Both the position numbers and the translations under genes were made by a program. From Heterotrichella gracilis (lineage: Eukaryota; Sar; Xanthophyceae; Tribonematales; Xanthonemataceae), in the NCBI GenBank assembly GCA_032358255.1, contig JAULBX010019632.1, forward strand, positions 1 to 64,000: 64,000 nucleotides of DNA, given 5' to 3'. Under the pieces are notes generated by a model. It did not search any database. It worked only from the letters and a program-made list of their open reading frames with translations, and was not told the origin of the DNA. This document shows positions 49,801 through 61,800 of the stretch, piece after piece (positions within the stretch are counted from its first letter, which is position 1; the number at the start of each line of letters is the position of its first letter).

Positions 49801-52800
49801 CTTTCTGTGTTACACATGGGGTTCAATTTGAAAGGAGGGTTGTGGGTGCACGGTTGTCAAGACTCAGAAATGCAGGATTGCAAAAAAAGTCTTAATTGAT
49901 ATCACAATGTAGGAATTGTAGGGCACCAACAACGTAAAACCTGTTTTCTGAATATCCCGCATCGGTTTCTGTACAGTATGGAGAAATAAGGGTTTGGCAG
50001 CCTATGTACCATATGTATGCTGAAGCTTAAGCGGTGCGGTTTTCCCGCCACGGCCCTGTCTTGTGTGCATGCACGCGCAAGGGCCCCCACTGCAGTGCAT
50101 CGTGTGGTGCCAACGCATGGGCCAGCATGTGCACAGCCAGAGTGATGGCGGAAAAGCGCAACGAACAAGCTTTAGCATATAGCATGTTAAACAGTCTTCC
50201 AAACCCTCCTTGCAAATGACCCATATTGTACAAAGCACAAGACTGCATCATACCTACAGGGGATGATTAAGAGCTGCCAGTGCTGGGGGTTAGCAATGTC
50301 AAGGCTGAAGGTTCCAATACCTAATACTAACTGGTATCATGCTATGATAGTCTCATTTGCATAAAGCAGTGCAAAGGGGCCACTGCAGCTGGTAGCGCAA
50401 CATTTTCAACATGCACCAAGGGTGTTTTAGGGTCTCTGTGACCCAAGGTACAGTAGCAAGTAGAGGATACACAGGCACATTATGCCACCCCCTCGCAGGT
50501 ATGTTGAAAATGTATGTTTAAAGCACTGGTTCATTGCTAGAACTTGTTGCTGCAAGCAGGTAGAAAGGCAGACCCTACTGCCAACACCCTGAAACCCTAA
50601 AACAGCTGAGACCCCTACCCCCTACCCACCTCCCACCTGATACCATCGTCGTAGTGAACAGAAGGATGGAGTCACCCCCCAAGCTAAAGTCTAGTAGCGC
50701 TACGCTACCCATTACATTGACTGTCCAGTACTGCACAGGGGTAAGCTTCAGCGCGGAAGCGCAATCCCTAGAGACCCATGACTAATATGGGAAATCCGCT
50801 AAAATTTACATATATATGGGCTTCATATATTTGAAGCCCTCCATATACAAGGACGTACTCACCAGTTGTCATATTTGAACATCATAAATACCCCCCTTGC
50901 CATGAATCCTTGTGCCCTAGCAACTATCTATTTGCAATTCCACAGCCTACAACCAAGACACCCTAGGAAACACCTGCCACCCCACAAACCAAACCACTGG
51001 TTTAAGACTTCAACTTCAATTTACTCACCAGTCGTTGTAGTTGAACACTAGGAATGAATTATCCCCCTTGCCATAGTCCCCGGTGGCGTAGCTGAAGGGC
51101 ACACCCTCCGAGCAGCGGTCCACGCTCCACATCCAAAACTCAAGGGTCAGCTCCTTATCAGGGAAGTCGTGGAAATTGGGCAGGATGAGGGTCTGCAGGG
51201 AGTGGGAAGGGTTTATTTTTTGCTTTGCCCAAGACATGGGCTAGGGGAGGGGGGTAGCGTGTTTCACATTAGTATGGTATTTGTGGCATTTCCCGCTAAG
51301 GCGGTCCACGCTCCACATCCAAACCCAAGAGGGTCCTGTCCTGTCGGGGAAGCCGTGGATCCATCGAAATTCAGCAGGATGAGGGTCTGCAAGGAGATTT
51401 TATACTATGACACAATCAAAATGGATTTCCCGGTTACGGTTTAGGGTTTAGGGTGCGGCTGGAGGATGTGGATCCCAGGTGTCAGGGGGAGGGGTGTGTT
51501 GTCCATGCTGGGTTTCAGGGTTTTAGGGTTTTAGGGCTCCAGATGAAGGTTCAGTGGCACCAGTCCACTATACAGCTGCAGCCGTGGCTGACTGCACTGG
51601 TGGGTATGGGCCGGGTGTGTGATTTGGGTTGAGGGATAGGATCACCCTGGTTTATGTTTTACGGTTAGTAAAACCCTCAGGGTGTTACATTCTGGGCTTA
51701 GGGTTAGTATGATCTCTGTAGTTTACGTTGTAAAAATTCCGTGTGGTATCACCTGTCTACCATGCAGTTGCAGTCCCAGGCGTACTCATACCTGGTTCAA
51801 TACTGGCAATTATATTTTGCTACCCTGTCCATGTATCAAGCAAACCTCTATCAAATCTGCTGTATAAAAGTACCATGCACATTCACTATTTAGGGTTTTG
51901 GGTTAAAGTTGTTAGTGAGTGGCCAGTGTGAAGTGGTGGGAGCTTCATATGCATCACACCACACTTAACCACACTGCATGATGACAGGCCGCACTGCACC
52001 GTGAGGCTTTGAAGGATGTGGAGCTCCCCCAATTCGTGCAGGCCATTCGTTGTTAGCCTAAACCCAAGACCCTAAATTGTAAAACCTTGTTATAAATACA
52101 ATTGGAATGATAATAGCACCGCCTGTGCCACTGCGCCCTTGGTACAAGTTTACCATTGCTTTCACCCTGAATCTGGACGGCGGCGACCTGGAACTCCGCC
52201 ACTGGCCACTGAGTATAACAAAATCTTGAGCCGCTGCTGTTCAGACTGAGGTGACAGCACTATTAAATCCATACGAAGGGCGCAGTAGGTCGCGGTGCGG
52301 TGACCACCCAACCTGGACCATTTCTCGATACTAATTTGAGTTTGCTGATTCCGTAGTTTTCTCTTCCTTTTCCCGTTGCTATTCCCCGGTGGCGTTCACC
52401 CGGATTCAGCTGCAACCCATACCCAGCTGCAGCTGAAATGTAGAGTGTGCCCTCGTGTGCCACTGCTTCACCGCCCCGCTTGAGGATGATACAGACAAGC
52501 CGTTGCCTGATGCCACCCATGGTGGGTAGGGCTGCAACCCATATCCAGCGGGAGCCCTATCCACCAAAGGGTGGCACCAGAATACGGCTGCCTGTCGTCA
52601 GCCTCAAGCGGGGCAGGGAAAGTATTGCCACACAAGGGCACACTCAACATTTCCCAATCCAAGGTTATCTTTGAAACTCATTTTTCTATTGTAGATGTGA
52701 CAACTGCAGAAGAAAGTTTTCTGGTTTTTCGTGATTTTCTGCTCACCTGACTGCCATGCAGATGCAGCCCACACTCAACTGAGCCGGGGTATGCCCAGCA

Positions 52801-55800
52801 GGAACTTTACTGTGCCTCCCGCAACAGGGGGCAGTGAAATGCCGCCACATATGTGTGCATTACTTTAATCTTAAACTTTTTTTTCACTTTCTTCCATCCC
52901 TCCCCTCCCCTCACCCACCTGTCTGTTCTGCAGCTGCAGCCCATCTCCAGCCGCACCAGTGGTGGCCCAGGCAGGGGCTTGCCTATGCCTCCCCAAACGG
53001 GGCAATGAAACACCGCCACACAAATGTGCCATATTTTTAACATCCTGAGGTTTGTTTCAGTTCCCCCCCAACCCCTCCCCTGCTCCCCTCACCCACCTGT
53101 CTGTCATGCAGCTGCAGCCCATATCCCGCCGCGCCACGGTTTGAGCAATAGGGTTTTAGACTTTTAGACTTTTTGGGTTTAGGTTTTAAATCACCTGTCT
53201 GTCATGCAGCTGCATCCCATACCCAGCCGCACCGGGTGTGGGCCCAGGCAGGGGTTTGCCATTGTCATCCGCAAGGGGGGCGGTGGAGTACTGCCACACG
53301 GGCGCGTCACTGCCCAGCAGCAGGCGGTTGTAGCCATCGTGCTGCTTGTCCTTCACTGTCTGCAATTAATTTAAACTAGATTGGGAGATCATCAATAGTT
53401 AACGCTAAGCATACGTTTTGCCAGCAAACGCAGATACGCAGTTCTGCACCATTATTTTGATTTTGCATATTATGTAATCAGTTGCAACTGAAAATGCATA
53501 TTAATAGTGCACTGCAGCGGGGGGAAAAGGGTGCCAAAAAAAAGTAGTTTGGATAGCTTTTTGCCTTTCCGCAGCCCACAGGTAGATACGACATATTAGG
53601 GTGTAGGGTGTGGAGAGCGAGGATTTGCATCGCAATGCCCAACCTTTACCCTATTTACAACGACCATGCGGCAGCACTTGAAATCACACCCACACGACAC
53701 CTCCTCTCTAAATTTCACGAATCCTTTCCTTTCCACGCACCATCTGAGAATCCGCAGGTACCATGTTCTGCGCGCCAAAATTGAAATCTAGCTGGAGCCC
53801 CGTCTTATCCCCGGGATCGTTGGTCCACATGGCCTCTTTCACCTGGTCATGTGACAGCACCCGGGCCCACACGCGCACATTGGCTATGTCGCCATCCAGC
53901 GAGTACTGTGGGGAGAAGCAGCCCCCCAAGCAGTTCTGCATCTGACCAAGCACCAGAGAGCCTGCGGGCAAAATGTAATGGGTGTTTGTCTGGAGTTGTG
54001 AATTGTCTGGAATTGTGAAGAGACACACTAGGCCACAGTATCACAATCTAGTGCTGCAGAGGTAAATATTATTTATATTTTTGATGTTTTTGAAGCTGTA
54101 CGCGACGCCTTGACCTAGTAATGACTGTAACCAGCCAGTTCAGCATCTGGCAAAACACCAAATATAAATTAACTGAAGTTGCAGCAGACTACCTGTAGCC
54201 ATCTTTGGCCATGGCCAGGGATCCCATTCTTTGGGATTTCAGTGGTTCTGGTATGACACACAATTACAATTGTATCAAAGTCTGGTACTGACAAGCACAT
54301 TGTTTTCCATGCATGCGTTGCCAAGGTGGTGTACAAGGAGCAGATGCAATTTAAGGTCAGTAACACAGGACTAGTCATGACCTGTGCAATGCATTGCCAT
54401 GTGTTTGTGTCAATTTTGCAGTCACAGAATGAGCAATCGGCAATGGTACAGCACTGCTTTCAAACCCACGCACTGCAGATAAATTTCCTGAGCAGTGCGT
54501 GACCCATCCAGGTAAATGTAAATGGGTAGGACGATAATCCACTGGCAGCCTGGGGCTCTTTGTCCCCAGAGTGCCCGGGGTTGTGGTACTACACTCATAC
54601 CTTACCTGGAAGGGTCGCGCACTGCTCAGGGCCGTTGGGCACAGGGCGTGACTAGGGAGCTGGACAGTAGTGCAGCGGAATGATACACTAGCAGGCACTG
54701 AACCATCGGTTGCATCCGATGATGGCCAAATACAGTAAGGGCGTGGGTATACAATGGTCCCAGGCAAGGCGCAAAAGCCACAGTCGTTGGCAGGCGACCA
54801 TCATGATCACAAAAAATACTCCGTTTTCTGCCCCAATTGTGAAGCAAAAGCACTACACGTGACATTAAATGAGAACCAAGTGTTGCCATCATAATGAGTC
54901 ACTACTGGACCTGGAGACTAGTGTGAAACGCATTGATGGGATCACCCCATACCGTTAAATTTATGGGCTTTGAATTTTTATTGGCTTGGTAACACGCCGG
55001 CATGCAAATTCTGAATTCTATGTCCCACTGGCAGGCTTGGCATATTTGTAAACAGTTACACGAATGTGAAGAGAAAGCAGGGACATTGAGAGAAAGCAAG
55101 GACCTTCGTTTTAGAGGAATATTGCATTTTTTGCAATTGTTGCAAGGTTGTGCTGCTTTTCTTGCATACAATCCCATCTACCCACAATAGACGCCTTCGC
55201 CATAGAGAAAACAGGAGCCCCACCTGTTATTGCCCTGGGTGTCCGGGCAGCAATGTTTGGATCCACCCCCCCCTTGTCAGCCCCCTTGTAGTCAAGGTTA
55301 CCCTCGGATGAGCGCCAGTAGGGGATCCTTGGCTCCCCATCAAAGTACAGCTTGACCTCCCCTGTCTCGTACTCCCAGGTGACTGCCAGGTGATGCCAAT
55401 TGTCATCCTCCCTGCACCACACGACACTTGGTGAATGCAAAACATTTCTTGTTGGATGTATGTCACAGAGGGTCAGATGGCTAGGGTTTTAGAATGGCGT
55501 TCAGGGTTTTTTTGTGTTGGCTCCCCATCAAAGCAGTACCTGACTGCAGGGTGGTGCCGGTTATTGTCCTGAAATGCCGCCACATATGTGTGCATTACTT
55601 TAATCTTAAACTTTTTTTTCACTTTCTTCCATCCCTCCCCTCCCCTCACCCACCTGTCTGTTCTGCAGCTGCAGCCCATCTCCAGCCGCACCAGTGGTGG
55701 CCCAGGCAGGGGCTTGCCTATGCCTCCCCAAACGGGGCAATGAAACACCGCCACACAAATGTGCCATATTTTTAACATCCTGAGGTTTGTTTCAGTTCCC

Positions 55801-58800
55801 CCCCAACCCCTCCCCTGCTCCCCTCACCCACCTGTCTGTCATGCAGCTGCAGCCCATATCCCGCCGCGCCACGGTTTGAGCAATAGGGTTTTAGACTTTT
55901 AGACTTTTTGGGTTTAGGTTTTAAATCACCTGTCTGTCATGCAGCTGCATCCCATACCCAGCCGCACCGGGTGTGGGCCCAGGCAGGGGTTTGCCATTGT
56001 CATCCGCAAGGGGGGCGGTGGAGTACTGCCACACGGGCGCGTCACTGCCCAGCAGCAGGCGGTTGTAGCCATCGTGCTGCTTGTCCTTCACTGTCTGCAA
56101 TTAATTTAAACTAGATTGGGAGATCATCAATAGTTAACGCTAAGCATACGTTTTGCCAGCAAACGCAGATACGCAGTTCTGCACCATTATTTTGATTTTG
56201 CATATTATGTAATCAGTTGCAACTGAAAATGCATATTAATAGTGCACTGCAGCGGGGGGAAAAGGGTGCCAAAAAAAAGTAGTTTGGATAGCTTTTTGCC
56301 TTTCCGCAGCCCACAGGTAGATACGACATATTAGGGTGTAGGGTGTGGAGAGCGAGGATTTGCATCGCAATGCCCAACCTTTACCCTATTTACAACGACC
56401 ATGCGGCAGCACTTGAAATCACACCCACACGACACCTCCTCTCTAAATTTCACGAATCCTTTCCTTTCCACGCACCATCTGAGAATCCGCAGGTACCATG
56501 TTCTGCGCGCCAAAATTGAAATCTAGCTGGAGCCCCGTCTTATCCCCGGGATCGTTGGTCCACATGGCCTCTTTCACCTGGTCATGTGACAGCACCCGGG
56601 CCCACACGCGCACATTGGCTATGTCGCCATCCAGCGAGTACTGTGGGGAGAAGCAGCCCCCCAAGCAGTTCTGCATCTGACCAAGCACCAGAGAGCCTGC
56701 GGGCAAAATGTAATGGGTGTTTGTCTGGAGTTGTGAATTGTCTGGAATTGTGAAGAGACACACTAGGCCACAGTATCACAATCTAGTGCTGCAGAGGTAA
56801 ATATTATTTATATTTTTGATGTTTTTGAAGCTGTACGCGACGCCTTGACCTAGTAATGACTGTAACCAGCCAGTTCAGCATCTGGCAAAACACCAAATAT
56901 AAATTAACTGAAGTTGCAGCAGACTACCTGTAGCCATCTTTGGCCATGGCCAGGGATCCCATTCTTTGGGATTTCAGTGGTTCTGGTATGACACACAATT
57001 ACAATTGTATCAAAGTCTGGTACTGACAAGCACATTGTTTTCCATGCATGCGTTGCCAAGGTGGTGTACAAGGAGCAGATGCAATTTAAGGTCAGTAACA
57101 CAGGACTAGTCATGACCTGTGCAATGCATTGCCATGTGTTTGTGTCAATTTTGCAGTCACAGAATGAGCAATCGGCAATGGTACAGCACTGCTTTCAAAC
57201 CCACGCACTGCAGATAAATTTCCTGAGCAGTGCGTGACCCATCCAGGTAAATGTAAATGGGTAGGACGATAATCCACTGGCAGCCTGGGGCTCTTTGTCC
57301 CCAGAGTGCCCGGGGTTGTGGTACTACACTCATACCTTACCTGGAAGGGTCGCGCACTGCTCAGGGCCGTTGGGCACAGGGCGTGACTAGGGAGCTGGAC
57401 AGTAGTGCAGCGGAATGATACACTAGCAGGCACTGAACCATCGGTTGCATCCGATGATGGCCAAATACAGTAAGGGCGTGGGTATACAATGGTCCCAGGC
57501 AAGGCGCAAAAGCCACAGTCGTTGGCAGGCGACCATCATGATCACAAAAAATACTCCGTTTTCTGCCCCAATTGTGAAGCAAAAGCACTACACGTGACAT
57601 TAAATGAGAACCAAGTGTTGCCATCATAATGAGTCACTACTGGACCTGGAGACTAGTGTGAAACGCATTGATGGGATCACCCCATACCGTTAAATTTATG
57701 GGCTTTGAATTTTTATTGGCTTGGTAACACGCCGGCATGCAAATTCTGAATTCTATGTCCCACTGGCAGGCTTGGCATATTTGTAAACAGTTACACGAAT
57801 GTGAAGAGAAAGCAGGGACATTGAGAGAAAGCAAGGACCTTCGTTTTAGAGGAATATTGCATTTTTTGCAATTGTTGCAAGGTTGTGCTGCTTTTCTTGC
57901 ATACAATCCCATCTACCCACAATAGACGCCTTCGCCATAGAGAAAACAGGAGCCCCACCTGTTATTGCCCTGGGTGTCCGGGCAGCAATGTTTGGATCCA
58001 CCCCCCCCTTGTCAGCCCCCTTGTAGTCAAGGTTACCCTCGGATGAGCGCCAGTAGGGGATCCTTGGCTCCCCATCAAAGTACAGCTTGACCTCCCCTGT
58101 CTCGTACTCCCAGGTGACTGCCAGGTGATGCCAATTGTCATCCTCCCTGCACCACACGACACTTGGTGAATGCAAAACATTTCTTGTTGGATGTATGTCA
58201 CAGAGGGTCAGATGGCTAGGGTTTTAGAATGGCGTTCAGGGTTTTTTTGTGTTGGCTCCCCATCAAAGCAGTACCTGACTGCAGGGTGGTGCCGGTTATT
58301 GTCCTCCTTGCACCAGTGAGAATGTTTCAAAATAATGTTGATTAAAATATTGAATTACACAGCTTGACCTCCCATCTTTTGCACTCCCAGGCGACGAGTC
58401 ATGTTGGTGCCAATCATCATCCGCCCCTGTGCCACAGAAATGCAATAAGTAAATGAATTTACATAACAGCACTTCAGTTTTAAACCTACATTTATAATAA
58501 ATATCTTTCCCAGCCACTATCCGATTTGGCTTCTTGTCGTGTATGCCATTACATATCACTGAACACTTGTGGTAATTGCTTTTCTCTAGTATCCATATCT
58601 ACATTGGCTGTTGTTCACTTGCTTTTCCCTCCTCCGCATTGCATTGCCAAACCTCGTTGACCCTCCATTGCTGCCTGGCTTCCAGCAAGTTCCTTCCTGG
58701 TCAGCTGGTAGCATTGGAGGGTCAAAGAGGTTTGCCACTGTGATGAGAAGTCGTGCGCGTTTGGAAAAAGCAAGTGCACATAAATCCGACTGGCCACTAG

Positions 58801-61800
58801 GTGCACCTGGGTAATTTCCAATTTACCTTATTTATTTTGGGGGTTATTTCAAACACTGCATACTCTCGTGCCCCATTTTTGGTGGTCCACGAACCATCTC
58901 AGTGCAACGTCCACCCAGTGGTCGTACTGCTGCCCATTGCCCTTGTGATTGGCGTTCACATGCAAGCTCACAGACCCCTACGTATACATTCTGCCCCCAA
59001 ATTCCACCCACTTATACTTGATGTTCATCCACCATGGTTCCCTTCAAAGAAGACCCTTCACAAGCAAATGCCCACCTCCGTCATTCCTACTCACCGTCCC
59101 AGTGCAAAGTCCATCCAGTGGTCGTATCTCTGCCCAATATTATCCTTGCAGTGGACATTCATGCTTGCAGACCCCCAGATGAGCTTTGAACCCTCAAAGT
59201 TTATAAATTTTCAAAATGTAATATATCATTTTTAATTGACCCAGAAAGCGCCCAAACCCCAACTCCCTACTCACCGTCGCAGTGCAAAGTCCACCCAGAG
59301 GTCATATCTCTGCCCATTGCCCTTGCGGTTGGCGCTCACGTGCACACTCACAGAGCCCTACGTGTGAATTCTGCCCCCAGATTCTACCCACACATACTTT
59401 GAACCCCATGGGTCCCTTAAAAAAAGGCCCTTCACTAACAAATGCCCACCACCCACCACCAACACTTACCAGCCCAGTGCAAAGTCCACCCAGTGGTCGT
59501 ATCTCTGCCCATTGCCCTTGCGGTTTGCATTCACGTGCACGCTCACAGAGCCCCATGTGTGCTGATCCTGGTCATATCCCAGCCAATGGGAGCCAGCGTA
59601 GTCCTTCATGTACTTCTCGATGAGGATGGCATCGTCGGCAAACACCGAGACTGCAAGGGGGTCGTCTGCAGGGGAGGGGAATTGGGGGGCGAAGCTTCTT
59701 TTGGTTGTACATTTGCAGGGTACGGTTCATGGGGGGGACATATGGTGAGTGGTCAAAAAACCCACGTTGAAAAGGTAAGACATGTTAAAGGTTTATGATT
59801 AGGGCAGCGTTTTTGCTCAAAATGCATGCGTCACAATCTGCATATTAATGGTATGCTGTGCAAACTGCAGCGTGCACATGTTTAACATGCATGCCTCCTA
59901 GATGCAGTCCTGGCGCAGATGCAAGGTGTGAATGTTGCGCGGGTTGCTGCAAGACTTAGTGACAAGAGCTCGTCGGCCAGGCAGTGGCGAATCTACACGG
60001 AGTGTGGCCATGTGCTCTGCATCCAACCTGGCTCAGCGCTGAGCGGTGGTAAGTTGCCAATGCACTGATCATAAATGCACTTAATTGTGAAGAATTGCGT
60101 GGCGATGAGGAAAGTACTGCTCGCTGCAACAGCACTACACCATCTGGCCAGGTTAGATGGAAAGCACATGGCCACACACCGTTCTCTTGCGCATACGACG
60201 AGGTTGACCAGCCGAGAGCCAATTGTTCTTGACAACTGCAGCAGCAGCTGGGCAACCCGGGCATGCGGAAGCAAATGGTATGTGACCATGTGCTTTGCAT
60301 CCAACCTGGCTAGCGGTGGCACTGCCTCTCAAATTGCCAATGCATGGTGCATCACACGCCTGACTGAGTGGCGTTGAGGAAAGTACTGCCCGCCGCAACA
60401 GTACTGCACCATCTAGCCAGGCTGGATGCAACGCACATGGCCTCAAACCGCTTTCAGCATGGGCCTGGTTGACCAGCCGAGGGCCAGTAGTTCTTGACAA
60501 CAGCTGCATCAGCTTGTGGAGCACACCATAGCGGAACAAAACGGTTTGAGGCCTTGCGCTTTGCATCCAGCCTGGCTAGCGGTGACAGATTGCCAATATG
60601 GCATGTGCATGATGCATTCAGATTGAGTGGCGTTACACCACTGCACCAACTAGATGCTATGCAAAGCAATTAAATAAACACGATAAATTATTCCAAGCCT
60701 TTACTATATAAACCAACAAATCACCCCCCTTAACCCACCCGCCCACCCGCCACATCCCAACCAGCCTCACCAGGGTTTGTCACATGCACTGCACATGCAC
60801 ACGCACATGCACTTGTACGACCTGTTTCAAGCTGTACAAGTCGTGCACATCCTGCTTGTTGCTCCTGACACCCGTACATGCTCACAATCTGACCCAGCCA
60901 CCAACCACAATCAACCCTACCACCACCTAACTGTCACATGCACGGCACAATAGACCATCACCCTAGCCCTCCCACCCGCACGCCACATCCCACCCACGCA
61001 ACTCACCAGGGTTTGTGACGTGCATGGCATATGAAAAAAAAGGTTGTAAAAGCCATGCAGCGCCTGCTTATCACTATTGGCACCAATGCGCACCTAGACT
61101 TCAACCAAACAGTTGAAGCTAATGTGTCTCTCCCCATCCTTCCAGGGAGCAATCTGCAACCGCCACAATCAACCCTAAACACCACATTTGCCACATGCAC
61201 CACACAATAGACCATCACCCTACCCCACCCGCCCACCCGCCACACCCCACCCAGCCAACTCACCAGGGTTTGTGACGTGCGTGGCGTACGAGAAGAAGTC
61301 GTAGACATCGTGCACCGCCTGCTTGTCGTTCTTGGCACCGGTGCGCGCCCAGAATCTGACCCAACCACCACCACAGTCAACCCTACCACCACCACATTTT
61401 CGAACACACCATCACCCTAGCCCACCATCCCATCCACCCACCACATCCCAACCGGCCTCACCAGGGTTGGTGACGTGCGTGGCGTACGAGAAGAAGTCGT
61501 AAAAGTCATGCACCGCCTGCTTGTCGTTCTTGGCACCCGTGCGCGCCCAGAATTCAACAGTGAAGTCCTTCTCAGGCATATCTGTTACTGTGGGGTTCCA
61601 TGCGTAGTTGTTCTGAAAGCGCAGCTGACCCGTGTGGAGGGTGTGGCCATCCTGTGGGGGGGGGTTGGAGCATGATAAAGGGTTTTGGCAATTATAAATC
61701 ACCAATAAACAAGAGCACCAAGGTCATCTTAATAGTATCATTGGAGGGTGCGGGCATGCTGCGGATTGCAAGGGTCATGTTTAGGGCTTTGTTAAGGTTT

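Noticed and set aside
58949-61407. Repeated open frames of similar sequence, considered as extra LamG exons
   Set aside because: They are donor-side fragments of exons 59470-59665 and 61462-61651 without acceptors or exon starts. The true exons join in phase without them.
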